From an uncultured Eubacterium sp. (lineage in GTDB: Bacteria; Bacillota; Clostridia; Lachnospirales; Lachnospiraceae): a stretch of 53,764 nucleotides of DNA. The stretch's first letter is position 1; every line of letters starts with the position of its first letter. Position numbers and translations under genes: made by a program. This document shows positions 41,490-50,266 of this stretch, piece by piece. Under the pieces are notes generated by a model, which saw only the letters and a list, made by a program, of their open reading frames with translations, did no database searches and was not told the DNA's origin. The stretch covers positions 1-53,764 of the forward strand of contig CANDMI010000018.1 of the NCBI GenBank assembly GCA_947385775.1, read 5' to 3'.

Positions 41490-41842
41490 TTTTTCTGTCC
41501 CCCCATTTCCATAACCCTTTCAGCATTTATCCCATCCTCCTTCGTTTCAATCAGCTGGTGCAGCCCGGATATGCGGAAAATTTTTTGCACCCGTTCATTC
41601 ATATGCCGCGCCATCACGCGCCCGCCGCAGTAATTCATATTCCGGCAGCGCCCGATCAACACGCCGATGCCGGAGCTATCCATAAATTCAGTCCTCGCAA
41701 AATCAAACACCAAGCTGCGCACCCGGTAAGAATCGATCAAAAGGTCCGCCTCCTTGCGCAGCTGCTCCGCGCTGTGGTGGTCAAGCTCCTTTGGCATCCA
41801 TATCGTAAGGCATCCTTCCTGCAATTCATAATGACATTCCAT
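41468..41842 (-). CDS. spoIIAA: Anti-sigma F factor antagonist SpoIIAA (124 aa)
   Basis: STAS-domain anti-anti-sigma factor. The regulated Ser is in TEFMDSSGIGVLIGR (Ser56-Ser57), phosphorylated by SpoIIAB; dephosphorylated SpoIIAA frees SigF in the forespore. GGAGG stands 8 bases before the ATG at 41842; the frame to 41920 runs across a terminator and is rejected. A tail of about 15 residues (VMEMGGQKKWANEMK) extends beyond the STAS core, longer than in Bacillus. A TTTTT-ended terminator lies just upstream, so the operon begins within about 50 bases. Confidence 0.93.
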   Translation of the reverse strand: MECHYELQEGCLTIWMPKELDHHSAEQLRKEADLLIDSYRVRSLVFDFARTEFMDSSGIGVLIGRCRNMNYCGGRVMARHMNERVQKIFRISGLHQLIETKEDGINAERVMEMGGQKKWANEMK

Positions 41843-41890
41843 AACGTCTTTCCTCCTTTTTTCAAAAATTCCATATGCGGGTCTGCGCAT

Positions 41891-41927
41891 AAAAAAAGAC
41901 GCCGATCCTCCTATTGTCAACGTCTTT
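41891..41927 (-). terminator. Intrinsic terminator between the TPR gene and spoIIAA
   Basis: On the minus strand AAAGACG (41927-41921) pairs with CGTCTTT (41901-41895), followed by a run of T residues. It follows the stop of the zinc-ribbon/TPR gene by about 15 bases and isolates spoIIA from read-through. Confidence 0.7.
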
Positions 41928-41944
41928 TGTGATCCAATATAAAA

Positions 41945-43348
41945 TTACTGCTGCGGCGCAGCCGTATCTCCCTGGGACGGCATTTTCGCCATGTTCACCT
42001 TCGCGTTCTGCGCCAGATAAGAGGTCGGGTATTCCTCGATCACCTTTTCATAAAGCGGCAGCGCCTTTTCATACTCCTGCAAAATCCGGTAAGCCTGCGC
42101 CAGATAATAGATCGCTTCGCCTTCGTGGTAAGCGTCGTCAATGTCCACAACCTTTTGCAGTAACTCCGCCGCCTGAGCGTAATGCTGCCCCATGTACTGG
42201 CTGTGCCCTTCCTCATATGTAGTCTTTAAATACTCATCGTTAATGGACGAGGTGATCGAATCATACACCTGCTTTGCAGACGCGTCCAGCTTTGCCTCGT
42301 CGATCCCCGCAAGCGCTCCCTCGGCTTCATCAAACTTGCTCTCATGAAAAAGCTGGTAAGCGGACAGCAGCTTGTCATAAGTATCCGCCTGGGTTTTCGA
42401 CGCCGTGCTGTCGGTCTTTGCCTTCTCCACTTCCTTTTGCGACGCTTCTAGCCTGCTCTGCAACGACTGTATCTCATTGTTTTTGGAAGTAAGGGCGTCA
42501 TTTTTTTCCGTCAGCAGGGCCACCGCGTTTTTTTGCAGGCTTTGGCGGATATTCGGAACGATCAGAAAATAGGTCGCCGTCACGCCAATCACAAGCCCGA
42601 CTAAAATATTTAAGATCATCATCCAGCCGGAATTGTCCCTTAGATTCGCAGGCTGGATGATCTTATCATTCCCATAGGAATATTCGACCTTGCTTTCCTT
42701 CTTCCTCCTCTTTTTTTCCTTTGGCTCCGCCCTGCCCGTGCGTTCCTCTATTTCCGCCAAATAGCGCATCGTGATCGTATTGTTATGGTCTATGCGCGCG
42801 GCGGCGCGCAGCGATTTCGCCGCCAATTCGTACTTCTGACCCTGGATATACAAAAGCGCCAGCAGCTGATGCGCCTTTACCAGCTTTGGATTCGTGGATA
42901 TGATCTTTTTTAACTGGATGATCGCTAAATCCGCGCTGTCCTGCTGGCAATACGCCAACGCCTGGTTATATTTTTTTATCGTCTGGTTTACGGTATTCAA
43001 TACGGAAAGGTTGTTTTGCACATCCGCCAGGTAACCGTCCGCGATGTTGTCCTTGTCCTGGCAGCTTTTGCTGATCACCCATTCACTTAACGCGCTGACC
43101 GTCTCCCCCATTTCATAGTAGATCAACCCCAAAAGATTCCTTGCATTCGTATTCGCCTTGTAATACTGCAAGCTGAGCTTTAACGCATCGGTGGCGCCGG
43201 ACAAATTTCTGACTTGTGCCCGCTCCAGCCCTATATTGTAAAAATAATTGGAAATGGCAATGAGTTTTTTATACATCCTTACATTTGCCCCGCACCTTGG
43301 ACAGGTATCTTCTACACCAAGCTGCGCTCCACATTTAAAACACTGCAT
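41945..43348 (-). CDS. Zinc-ribbon, TPR and membrane-anchored coiled-coil protein (467 aa)
   Basis: N-terminal zinc ribbon (MQCFKCGAQL...CPRCGANV), then TPR-like repeats (about 30-210: NARNLLGLIYYEMG, VKAHQLLALLYIQGQKYELAAKSLRAAARID), a basic linker, one membrane helix (about 233-256, MMILNILVGLVIGVTATYFLIVP), a coiled coil (SLQKNAVALLTEKNDALTSK...), and a C-terminal block of two or more TPRs outside (YYLAQAYRILQEYEKALPLYEKVIEEYP). This suggests a scaffold spanning the membrane. Function unknown. Downstream on the strand are spoIIA genes beyond a terminator; upstream is a 47-aa ORF. Confidence 0.8.
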   Translation of the reverse strand: MQCFKCGAQLGVEDTCPRCGANVRMYKKLIAISNYFYNIGLERAQVRNLSGATDALKLSLQYYKANTNARNLLGLIYYEMGETVSALSEWVISKSCQDKDNIADGYLADVQNNLSVLNTVNQTIKKYNQALAYCQQDSADLAIIQLKKIISTNPKLVKAHQLLALLYIQGQKYELAAKSLRAAARIDHNNTITMRYLAEIEERTGRAEPKEKKRRKKESKVEYSYGNDKIIQPANLRDNSGWMMILNILVGLVIGVTATYFLIVPNIRQSLQKNAVALLTEKNDALTSKNNEIQSLQSRLEASQKEVEKAKTDSTASKTQADTYDKLLSAYQLFHESKFDEAEGALAGIDEAKLDASAKQVYDSITSSINDEYLKTTYEEGHSQYMGQHYAQAAELLQKVVDIDDAYHEGEAIYYLAQAYRILQEYEKALPLYEKVIEEYPTSYLAQNAKVNMAKMPSQGDTAAPQQ

Positions 43349-43381
43349 ATCTGCCCCTTTCTAAATCATTTCGAAGCAAAA

Positions 43382-43525
43382 TCAACGGCTGCGCCTTGCT
43401 TCTTTAATCATCTCCTGTAAGATATCCGTCATATCGGTCAAATCCTGGCTGTAAATCGCCTCTTCCGCTTCCTCCACCTCCAGGCTTGGCTGGAATTTTT
43501 TTAATTCCTCATCAAAATCTATCAT
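43382..43525 (-). CDS. Small acidic protein (47 aa)
   Basis: Reading the minus strand from an ATG at 43525 gives MIDFDEELKKFQPSLEVEEA, EEAIYSQDLTDMTDILQEM and a basic end, stop TGA 43384-43382. A strong GGGAGGG 8 bases before the ATG argues that it is translated. It lies 33 bases before the TPR protein gene, so the two are probably co-transcribed. It is acidic and helical with no recognised family. It is shorter than typical ORF cut-offs and easy to miss. Confidence 0.7.
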   Translation of the reverse strand: MIDFDEELKKFQPSLEVEEAEEAIYSQDLTDMTDILQEMIKEARRSR

Positions 43526-43719
43526 ATGTAATCCCTCCCTGTCATCTTGCATTGAATCCGAAAATCACGCCGCCATTTATTGGAAACCGCCTTCATTATA
43601 GCATATATTCGCGCTTTGTAAAGAAACGCTTGTCTTGTTTTTTCTAACTTTTTTTACACATCGGCTCCCTTTTGGACAAATCTCCCGTAAAACCCCCTTT
43701 TTTGCCGCCGCCCTGACAC

Positions 43720-43776
43720 AAAAAAGAATCAGACATTGCGGGTACCGCCTTAGCCAATACCAGCAAATGCCGATTC
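43720..43776 (-). terminator. Terminator after fapA
   Basis: On the minus strand GAATCGGCATTTGC (43776-43763) pairs imperfectly with GCAATGTCTGATTC (43739-43726), around an inner GGTA/TACC, followed by TTTTTTG. It lies about 30 bases after the FapA stop. Confidence 0.65.
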
Positions 43777-43803
43777 TCTTATCGTCATCTGTAAAAACGC
43801 AAT

Positions 43804-45207
43804 TTAATAGTTCGAATCGTCTCCCCAGTCTGACAGCCTGCGCATGATTACCTTCCCTTTCTGCTTTACAAAAATAATATCCTCAAAAGTATCCTTGCAG
43901 GAAGCGTCACAGCTGTCTATGGATATGCGCACGCCCGGATACACCCTTCTGCGCACTTTAATGTTCGCGCCTCTTGCGCTTTCCACCATCACTTCCAATT
44001 TCCGCAGCTGTTCCTCGTCCGCTGCCTTACGCGCCTTGTCGCGCACCCGAATGCGCACAAGCTGCACGCGCCTTGGGTCATCCTTGCACGACTGCCCTGT
44101 CTTTTGCTCAAATTCATCAAACTTGCTTAAAATAGACTCTGCTTTTTCAATATTCGCAAGCGCCGCATTGATGCTGTTGCGAAGCTCTTCCATCTTCATA
44201 CGGACCTCGCCCGTATTTCCTACCAGTACATGAGTGCGGATCTCAGCGTTATTCCCGATGCAGTTGGCTTCGATGCCTCCGACCGCGTGGACGTTTCCGC
44301 CTACGATGCAACCTTTCTTGCTCATGACAAACGCCTTGCCCTCGCAGTAAACGTCGCTGTTCAAAAAGATGTCCGCCGTAAGGTTGCCTTTACACCTTAC
44401 ATTTGCAAATTCAAAAAACTTTGCCGAAATATTGCTTTTGGCGTCAATAACGCTTTTTCCATTGCCAAGCACTCCGCCCGCCAGCACGATCTCCTTATTC
44501 GAATATATGCTGCCGCCCTGAACAACGCCATCCACCGTAACGGTGCCTGTGGCGCGCACGGTAACATCATCCACGCTCCCATGGATGATCACGTCTCCAC
44601 GGAAATCAATATCGCCTGTATTTACGTCTACGTCGCCAGACACCTCATAGACCGGCAATATGTTGATCTTGTCGTTAATAACGTCAATCTTGCCGGTAAT
44701 GTTCGCCACATAAGTAACGCCATCCTCCTGTACTGCAAACCCTCTCCCGCGAAGCGGCGGCTGCTCCCTGGCAAGCTTTGCGCGTATCGGCACATCCTTT
44801 ACGGAATATCCGTCTACGCCCGGAACTGCCGGATGATAAACTGCGATTACCTGGCCTTCATTGACCATCTCAAACAACTGGATGGCATAACTGACGCTTC
44901 CATCTTCATTAATTTTTGGCTTTCCGTCTAAGTGGCGCTGGAACTTATATTCATAATACCCATCTGTACCATTTTTTGGCTCCTCACCAGTCGCAATGGC
45001 CACCGAGCGTTCATAAATCCCGCCCTGCACCATTTTTTTGATCATTTCCTGGTCAATGCCTCTTTTTACCCCACAATCCTCTAATACTGCCTGGACATCC
45101 TCCAGAGTATATTTCAGGCCATCCAAAGGCTTTGGTAAACACAGATATGCAGTCATGAAATCCTGGCTTATCATTACTGCTCTTTTATCAAGCTGTAGTG
45201 TCTGCAT
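43804..45207 (-). CDS. fapA: FapA-family (DUF342) polymer-forming protein (467 aa)
   Basis: N-terminal domain (about 1-165) followed by repeated short beta-turn units of a right-handed beta-helix (GDVDVNTGDIDFRGDVIIHG, GTVTVDGVVQGGSIYSNKEIV, GGNVHAVGGIEANCIG), then a coiled coil (MKMEELRNSINAALANIEKAE). FapA proteins are associated with flagellar assembly in some bacteria, but the DUF342 class is wide and many carriers have no flagella; no flagellar gene is in the window. The ATG at 45207 follows GGTGG; the longer frame to 45243 adds a low-complexity start. A good promoter is at 45264-45292. Confidence 0.82.
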   Translation of the reverse strand: MQTLQLDKRAVMISQDFMTAYLCLPKPLDGLKYTLEDVQAVLEDCGVKRGIDQEMIKKMVQGGIYERSVAIATGEEPKNGTDGYYEYKFQRHLDGKPKINEDGSVSYAIQLFEMVNEGQVIAVYHPAVPGVDGYSVKDVPIRAKLAREQPPLRGRGFAVQEDGVTYVANITGKIDVINDKINILPVYEVSGDVDVNTGDIDFRGDVIIHGSVDDVTVRATGTVTVDGVVQGGSIYSNKEIVLAGGVLGNGKSVIDAKSNISAKFFEFANVRCKGNLTADIFLNSDVYCEGKAFVMSKKGCIVGGNVHAVGGIEANCIGNNAEIRTHVLVGNTGEVRMKMEELRNSINAALANIEKAESILSKFDEFEQKTGQSCKDDPRRVQLVRIRVRDKARKAADEEQLRKLEVMVESARGANIKVRRRVYPGVRISIDSCDASCKDTFEDIIFVKQKGKVIMRRLSDWGDDSNY

Positions 45208-45263
45208 AACTTTACCACCTTTCCCATTATATTCCATAAACATACAAAGTATATTTTACTTTA

Positions 45264-45292
45264 ATTCTAGCATTTATTGAGACAAACTTCAA
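45264..45292 (-). promoter_or_regulatory. Promoter of fapA
   Basis: Minus-strand TTGAAG (45287-45292), 17 bases, TAGAAT (45264-45269) with an upstream TGC extension. About 57 bases before the ATG at 45207. Confidence 0.65.
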
Positions 45293-45370
45293 CAAATATT
45301 ACGAATTTGAGGCGGATTTTTTTCCTAATTCCCCCTGCAGCTGTCCAAATCCTTTCAATCGCCGGCTTTT

Positions 45371-48025
45371 TTACTGCATCTGGCTTAGCCTTTGCGTCAC
45401 CTGCGCCATCATTTCTTCATACCCGGCAAGCTTTCTTTTCTCCTCTTCGATCTTCTCCTTAGGCGCTTTGCTTAAAAACCGCTCGTTTTTCAGCATCCCA
45501 TGAGAGCGCGCAAGCTCCTTTTCCAGCCTTTCTTTATCCTTAAGCAAGCGGGCGCGTTCCTTTTCCTTATCGATTAGTTCATCCAACGGCAGATATACCG
45601 TAGCGTCCGGGATAACCGCCGACGCAGACTCCTTTGGAATAGAGCTTTCCTCCTCTTTCACCAAAATCTCTGTCGTAAAGGCAAGCCCCGCGTATGCAGG
45701 CTTTGTAGCCTCAAACATCTCCCTTACGCCCGCTTCCTTTGCCACAATATAAAGCCTGGATTTTTTGCTGTTTGGCACATCCATCTCTTTACGGATATTT
45801 CGCACCGCGCGCACAAGGTCTTTTACATGCGAAAGCATCGCCTCTTCTTTTTCAAAACAGTTTTCCTTTTCGTATTTTGGCCATTGCTCCAGCATGATCG
45901 ATTCCCTGTCCGGATGCAGCGTGCAAAAAATCTCCTCTGTGACAAACGGCATAAAAGGATGCAAAAGCTTTAACGCCTGGGTCAGCACATACCGAAGCGT
46001 ATATAAAGCCGCGTTTGCAGACTCTGTCTCACGTTCATAAGCGTAGGTGCGCTGCTTTGCGATCTCGATATACCAGTCGCAAAATTCATCCCAGATAAAA
46101 TCATACACCTTTTGCACCGCGATGCCAAGCTCAAATTTATCCATATTTTCAGTCATTTCCTTAACTAACGCGTTTAATCTGGAAATGATCCATTTATCCG
46201 CCGGTTCAAGCGTAGACATATCCGGCTTATTTACCTGCCTGCCATCTAAATTCATCAAAATAAACCGGGAGGCGTTCCATACCTTGTTTGCGAAATTCCT
46301 GGACGCTTCGACCCTTTCCCAGTAAAATCGCATGTCATTTCCAGGCGCGTTTCCAGTGATCAGCGTCAGGCGAAGCGCGTCCGCTCCGTATTTTTCGATC
46401 ACCTCTAACGGGTCAATGCCGTTTCCTAACGACTTGCTCATCTTTCGGCCCAACGAATCACGCACCAGCCCATGGATCAACACCGTATGAAACGGCGACT
46501 TTCCGGTCTGCTCATAGCCGGAAAACACCATGCGGATCACCCAAAAGAAAATGATGTCATACCCGGTCACAAGCACGTCCGTCGGGTAAAAATAATCCAA
46601 CTCTTCCGTTTTATTTGGCCATCCAAGCGTGGAAAACGGCCACAGCGCGGAAGAAAACCAGGTGTCTAACGTATCCGGATCCTGCTCCATGTCCCCACTT
46701 CCACAATCCGGGCAGACGTTCGGCGCGTCCTTTGATCTTGCGACAACCATCCTGCCGCACTTTTTACAATAATAGGCCGGAATCCGATGCCCCCACCAAA
46801 GCTGCCTGGATATGCACCAATCACGGATTTCCTCCAGCCAGTGGGTATACACTTTTGAAAAACGCTCCGGCACAAACCGAAGGTCCCCGTTTTTCACAGC
46901 TTCTAGCGCCGGCTTTGCCATTTCCGCCATCGATACAAACCACTGCATCTTTGCCATTGGCTCAACCGTCGTATTGCAGCGGTCATGGGAGCCGACCGCA
47001 TGCTCGTGCTCTTTCACCGCGACCAAAAGCCCCAGCTCTTTTAACTCCTCTACAAGCGCCTTTCGGCATTCATACCGGTCCATGCCCGCATACTTTCCGG
47101 CGTTTTCATTCATCGTGGCGTCGTCATTCATGACATTGACTAATTCCAGGTTATGGCGCCTGCCAACCTCAAAGTCATTCGGGTCGTGAGCCGGGGTGAT
47201 CTTAACGCAGCCGGTCCCAAATTCCATATCCACATATTCGTCCGCAACGACCGGGATTTCCTTATTCACGATCGGAAGGATCAGCTTTTTCCCGATTAAA
47301 TCCTGATACCTTTCATCCGCCGGGTTTACCGCGACCGCCGTATCCCCAAACATCGTCTCCGGGCGCGTAGTGGCGATCTCCACAAACTTCCCAGCTTCTC
47401 CCGCCACCGGGTAATTGATATGCCAAAAATGCCCTTTTTGATCTATGTGCAAAACCTCAGCGTCGGAAATCGAGGTCTTGCAGACCGGGCACCAGTTTAT
47501 GATCCGGTTTCCTTTATAAATATAGCCTTTTTCATAAAGCCGGACAAACACTTCCTCTACTGCCTGCGAACAGCCCTCGTCCATCGTAAAGCGCTCCCTT
47601 TGCCAGTCCGCGGCGGAGCCGATCTTTTTTAACTGCTCGTTGATGCGCCCGCTGTATTCTTCCTTCCATTCCCAGGCTTTTTTTAAAAACCCTTCCCTGC
47701 CAAGCTCTTTTTTATCAATGCCCTGCTCTTTTAACGCCTCCGTCACCTTAACCTCCGTAGAGATCGCGGCGTGGTCCGTGCCTGGCTGCCAAAGCGCGTT
47801 ATAGCCCTGCATTTTTTTATAACGGATCAAAATATCCTGCATCGTATTGTCCAGCGCATGCCCCATATGAAGCTTTCCAGTCACATTTGGAGGCGGCATT
47901 ACGATCGTAAAAGGCTTTTTGCTTTTATCCACTTTCGCATGGAAATAGCCGTTTTTTTCCCATTTACGGTAAAGACGGTCCTCAAGCTTTGCCGGGTTAT
48001 AGGTTTTTTCCAATTCCTTGCTCAT
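45371..48025 (-). CDS. valS: Valyl-tRNA synthetase (884 aa)
   Basis: Class I synthetase charging tRNA-Val. HIGH motif in MPPPNVTGKLHMGHAL (about 42-57), editing domain with TTRPETMFGDTAVAVNP and GTDHAA, KMSKS in GRKMSKSLGNGIDP, the anticodon-binding helical domain, and a C-terminal coiled coil (DKERLEKELARSHGMLKNERFLSKAPKE). I take the ATG at 48025 (MSKELEKTYNPAKLEDRLYRKW); 16 residues upstream are not conserved. SD-like AAAGGACCGG precedes it. No T-box leader was seen, though many Firmicutes valS genes have one; the leader is only about 90 bases. Confidence 0.95.
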   Translation of the reverse strand: MSKELEKTYNPAKLEDRLYRKWEKNGYFHAKVDKSKKPFTIVMPPPNVTGKLHMGHALDNTMQDILIRYKKMQGYNALWQPGTDHAAISTEVKVTEALKEQGIDKKELGREGFLKKAWEWKEEYSGRINEQLKKIGSAADWQRERFTMDEGCSQAVEEVFVRLYEKGYIYKGNRIINWCPVCKTSISDAEVLHIDQKGHFWHINYPVAGEAGKFVEIATTRPETMFGDTAVAVNPADERYQDLIGKKLILPIVNKEIPVVADEYVDMEFGTGCVKITPAHDPNDFEVGRRHNLELVNVMNDDATMNENAGKYAGMDRYECRKALVEELKELGLLVAVKEHEHAVGSHDRCNTTVEPMAKMQWFVSMAEMAKPALEAVKNGDLRFVPERFSKVYTHWLEEIRDWCISRQLWWGHRIPAYYCKKCGRMVVARSKDAPNVCPDCGSGDMEQDPDTLDTWFSSALWPFSTLGWPNKTEELDYFYPTDVLVTGYDIIFFWVIRMVFSGYEQTGKSPFHTVLIHGLVRDSLGRKMSKSLGNGIDPLEVIEKYGADALRLTLITGNAPGNDMRFYWERVEASRNFANKVWNASRFILMNLDGRQVNKPDMSTLEPADKWIISRLNALVKEMTENMDKFELGIAVQKVYDFIWDEFCDWYIEIAKQRTYAYERETESANAALYTLRYVLTQALKLLHPFMPFVTEEIFCTLHPDRESIMLEQWPKYEKENCFEKEEAMLSHVKDLVRAVRNIRKEMDVPNSKKSRLYIVAKEAGVREMFEATKPAYAGLAFTTEILVKEEESSIPKESASAVIPDATVYLPLDELIDKEKERARLLKDKERLEKELARSHGMLKNERFLSKAPKEKIEEEKRKLAGYEEMMAQVTQRLSQMQ

Positions 48026-48120
48026 CTGTCCGGTCCTTTCATCCTTATTATAATAGTATTCATCCAGCGCCATTATCGCTTTTTCATTGCATTCTATGCC
48101 TTTGCATTCAATATTTTTTT

Positions 48121-48149
48121 ATAATAAATAGAAATTTATAAAAAGTCAA
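48121..48149 (-). promoter_or_regulatory. SigA-type promoter of valS
   Basis: Minus-strand TTGACT (48144-48149), 17 bases, TATTAT (48121-48126). It lies about 100 bases before the valS start and is divergent from the HD-GYP gene. Confidence 0.7.
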
Positions 48150-48281
48150 GACGTGGACGCTAAATTTTTCATCCAAAGACAACGCCAAACCGCAACCTGG
48201 CGCTTGCTTTTATCCGAAAAATGCCCTAAAATAAAATCTGGAAATCTCATGCCGCATGGCCCATTAGGAGAGCAGAGGAAA

Positions 48282-50189
48282 ATGAAAAAAAATGTCGAAA
48301 GAAACCAATTGATCATTACGCTTGCCGTTGTTTTTGTCGCATTGACCGCCCTGTCCGTATTTACCATCTCTACCTTCAGCAAAAAATCCAGGGCGGACGC
48401 CGTCTCTCTTGGGCAAAGCTTAATGATACAAGAGCGCGAGCAGGTCAGCGCTTATATGACAGGAGCCTTAGACAGCGTGCGCAGCGCCGCCATAAACATC
48501 GAGCTTATGCTAAAGCAAAAGGACGGCAATCAAAAAATTTTAGAATACTTAAAAAACCAGACGCGCTATTACGCCGAATACATCGATGAAAATTTCACCG
48601 GGGTATACGGGTTTATCAATGGAGAATATTTAGACGGCACGGACTGGGTTCCCGAGGCTTCCTATAACCCAAAGGAGCGCGTCTGGTACACAGCCGCTAT
48701 CGCCGCCAACGGGACTCCCGTGATCGTAAACCCTTACCTTGACGCAAAGACAAGAAAGGTCATGGTATCCATCAGCGTCATGCTCTTTGACAAGCAAAGC
48801 GTCATCTCCATCGACATCATGATGGACAAACTACAAAAGATCGCGAAAATGATCACGCTGCACGGCAAAGGCTACGGCTTTATCTGCGATAAAAACCGCC
48901 TGATCATCGCGCATTCAAACCCTGATTTAAAAGGCTCCGATTTTCAAGACAATGCGGAAATGAGCGGCTTATTGGACCGGATTTTTGAGATCAAAGGCAT
49001 CGAAAGCTTTGAATTTAAACGAAACGGCGTAAACTGCACCGTATTTGCCGATAACCTGTTAGACAACTGGTACGGCGCGGTCGTGATAGACAACGCGCTG
49101 CTTTACGAGGACACCGTAAGGCTCACGTTTAACAGCATCCTAGCAAGCGTAAGCATTTACCTTTTGATCGCTCTTTTTAGCGTCATGTCCTACAAGCGGA
49201 CGCATAAATATATGAAAATGGTGGAAGAAAGCGCAAAAAAGATCGAGGATGTCACAGACGCTTCCTTCCGCGCGCTGGCAAGGGCCATTGACGCAAAGGA
49301 CAAATACACCCAGGGGCATTCCCTAAGGGTGGCGTATTACAGCAGCCAGATCGCCAAACGGCTTGGCAAAAGTAAGAATGAGCAAAACGACATCTACAAA
49401 GCCGCGCTTTTGCATGACATTGGGAAAATAAGGATTCCAGATGAGATCATCAATAAGCCCGGCGCGCTGACCGATGAAGAATACGACTGTATTAAATTAC
49501 ATACTGTAGCCGGATATAACATTTTAAAGGACATATCCGAAGACCCCACGCCTGCGCTGTGCGCAAAATGGCACCATGAGCGCTACGACGGGCGGGGCTA
49601 CCCTTCCGGGATCAAAGGAGAGGAAATCCCGGAATACGCAAGGATCATCGCCGTCGCCGATTCTTACGACGCGATGGCAAGCAACCGCAGCTACCGACAG
49701 GCCCTCCCGCAGGAGGTTGTAAGAAGCCAGATCGCCAAAGGCCGCGCAAGCCAGTTCGACCCAGCTATCGCTGACATTATGTTAGAAATCATCGACCAGG
49801 ATACGAACTATGACTTAAAGCAGACGGACGACGAGACAAAACACGTCCTGGTCATCGATCAAAACGAAAAAAGCCGCAAAGCGTTAGCGTCCGCGTTTAC
49901 CGACGAGCCTTTATACGAGGTCTCAGACGCCGCCTCCGGCAAAGAGGCGCTTCAAATACTTAGCGAAAAAAACATCGATATCCTGATCATAGACGAAAGC
50001 GCGGCAAAATCCGAAGACTGCGACACGATCCTAAACATCCGCAAAATCCACCAGATACCGGCGCTTTTCGTAATAGACAAAGGATTTCACGGGCACGAGC
50101 TTGTAAAAGAGCTAGACGCAAACGACTATCTGCCAAAGCCCGTGTCCAACTCCATGCTGCTTGAGCTGATCCACGGGCTTTTATATTAG
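48282..50189 (+). CDS. Cache sensor, HD-GYP phosphodiesterase and receiver protein (635 aa)
   Basis: Membrane-bound c-di-GMP hydrolase by family. Two membrane helices (about 10-32 and 286-304) enclose a dCache ligand-binding domain (about 40-275, with YLDGTDWVPEASYNPKERVWY and MVSISVMLFD). An HD-GYP domain follows: HDIGKI (His378-Asp379), HERYDGRGYP and RIIAVADSYDAM. A C-terminal receiver-like domain (KHVLVIDQNEKSRKAL, ILIIDESAAKS, LPKPVSNSML) comes last. It carries Asp and Lys of a receiver but diverged surroundings. The usual order in such proteins is receiver before HD-GYP, so the tail is unusual. The ATG at 48282 follows AGAGGAAA; the longer frame to 48153 is non-conserved and overlaps the valS promoter. 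Confidence 0.85.
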   Translation: MKKNVERNQLIITLAVVFVALTALSVFTISTFSKKSRADAVSLGQSLMIQEREQVSAYMTGALDSVRSAAINIELMLKQKDGNQKILEYLKNQTRYYAEYIDENFTGVYGFINGEYLDGTDWVPEASYNPKERVWYTAAIAANGTPVIVNPYLDAKTRKVMVSISVMLFDKQSVISIDIMMDKLQKIAKMITLHGKGYGFICDKNRLIIAHSNPDLKGSDFQDNAEMSGLLDRIFEIKGIESFEFKRNGVNCTVFADNLLDNWYGAVVIDNALLYEDTVRLTFNSILASVSIYLLIALFSVMSYKRTHKYMKMVEESAKKIEDVTDASFRALARAIDAKDKYTQGHSLRVAYYSSQIAKRLGKSKNEQNDIYKAALLHDIGKIRIPDEIINKPGALTDEEYDCIKLHTVAGYNILKDISEDPTPALCAKWHHERYDGRGYPSGIKGEEIPEYARIIAVADSYDAMASNRSYRQALPQEVVRSQIAKGRASQFDPAIADIMLEIIDQDTNYDLKQTDDETKHVLVIDQNEKSRKALASAFTDEPLYEVSDAASGKEALQILSEKNIDILIIDESAAKSEDCDTILNIRKIHQIPALFVIDKGFHGHELVKELDANDYLPKPVSNSMLLELIHGLLY

Positions 50190-50207
50190 CCCGGAAAAAA
50201 TAAAAAC

Positions 50208-50266
50208 AAAAAACGCCCACGTTTCGTTTCCACATGCAAAATGCCAACGAAATGCAGGCGTTTTTT
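50208..50266. terminator. Bidirectional terminator
   Basis: AAAAAACGCC (50208-50217) pairs with GGCGTTTTTT (50257-50266), with inner GTTTCGTT/AACGAAA. It lies between the convergent HD-GYP gene and the ThiE/TenI-like gene and has A/T tails on both sides, so it can end both transcripts. Confidence 0.85.

Noticed and set aside
41843-41890. SigH-type promoter for spoIIAA
   Set aside because: ATGGAATTT matches a SigH -10, but no -35 (AGGA-type) lies at the right distance; the AGGAGGA found is too far upstream and inside the terminator stem.
43844-44931. Long plus-strand ORFs inside fapA (129 and 233 residues)
   Set aside because: They are antisense to a well-defined DUF342 beta-helix protein whose repeats explain the open frames.
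48026-48120. T-box leader before valS
   Set aside because: The leader is only about 90 bases and lacks the T-box core and antiterminator sequence.
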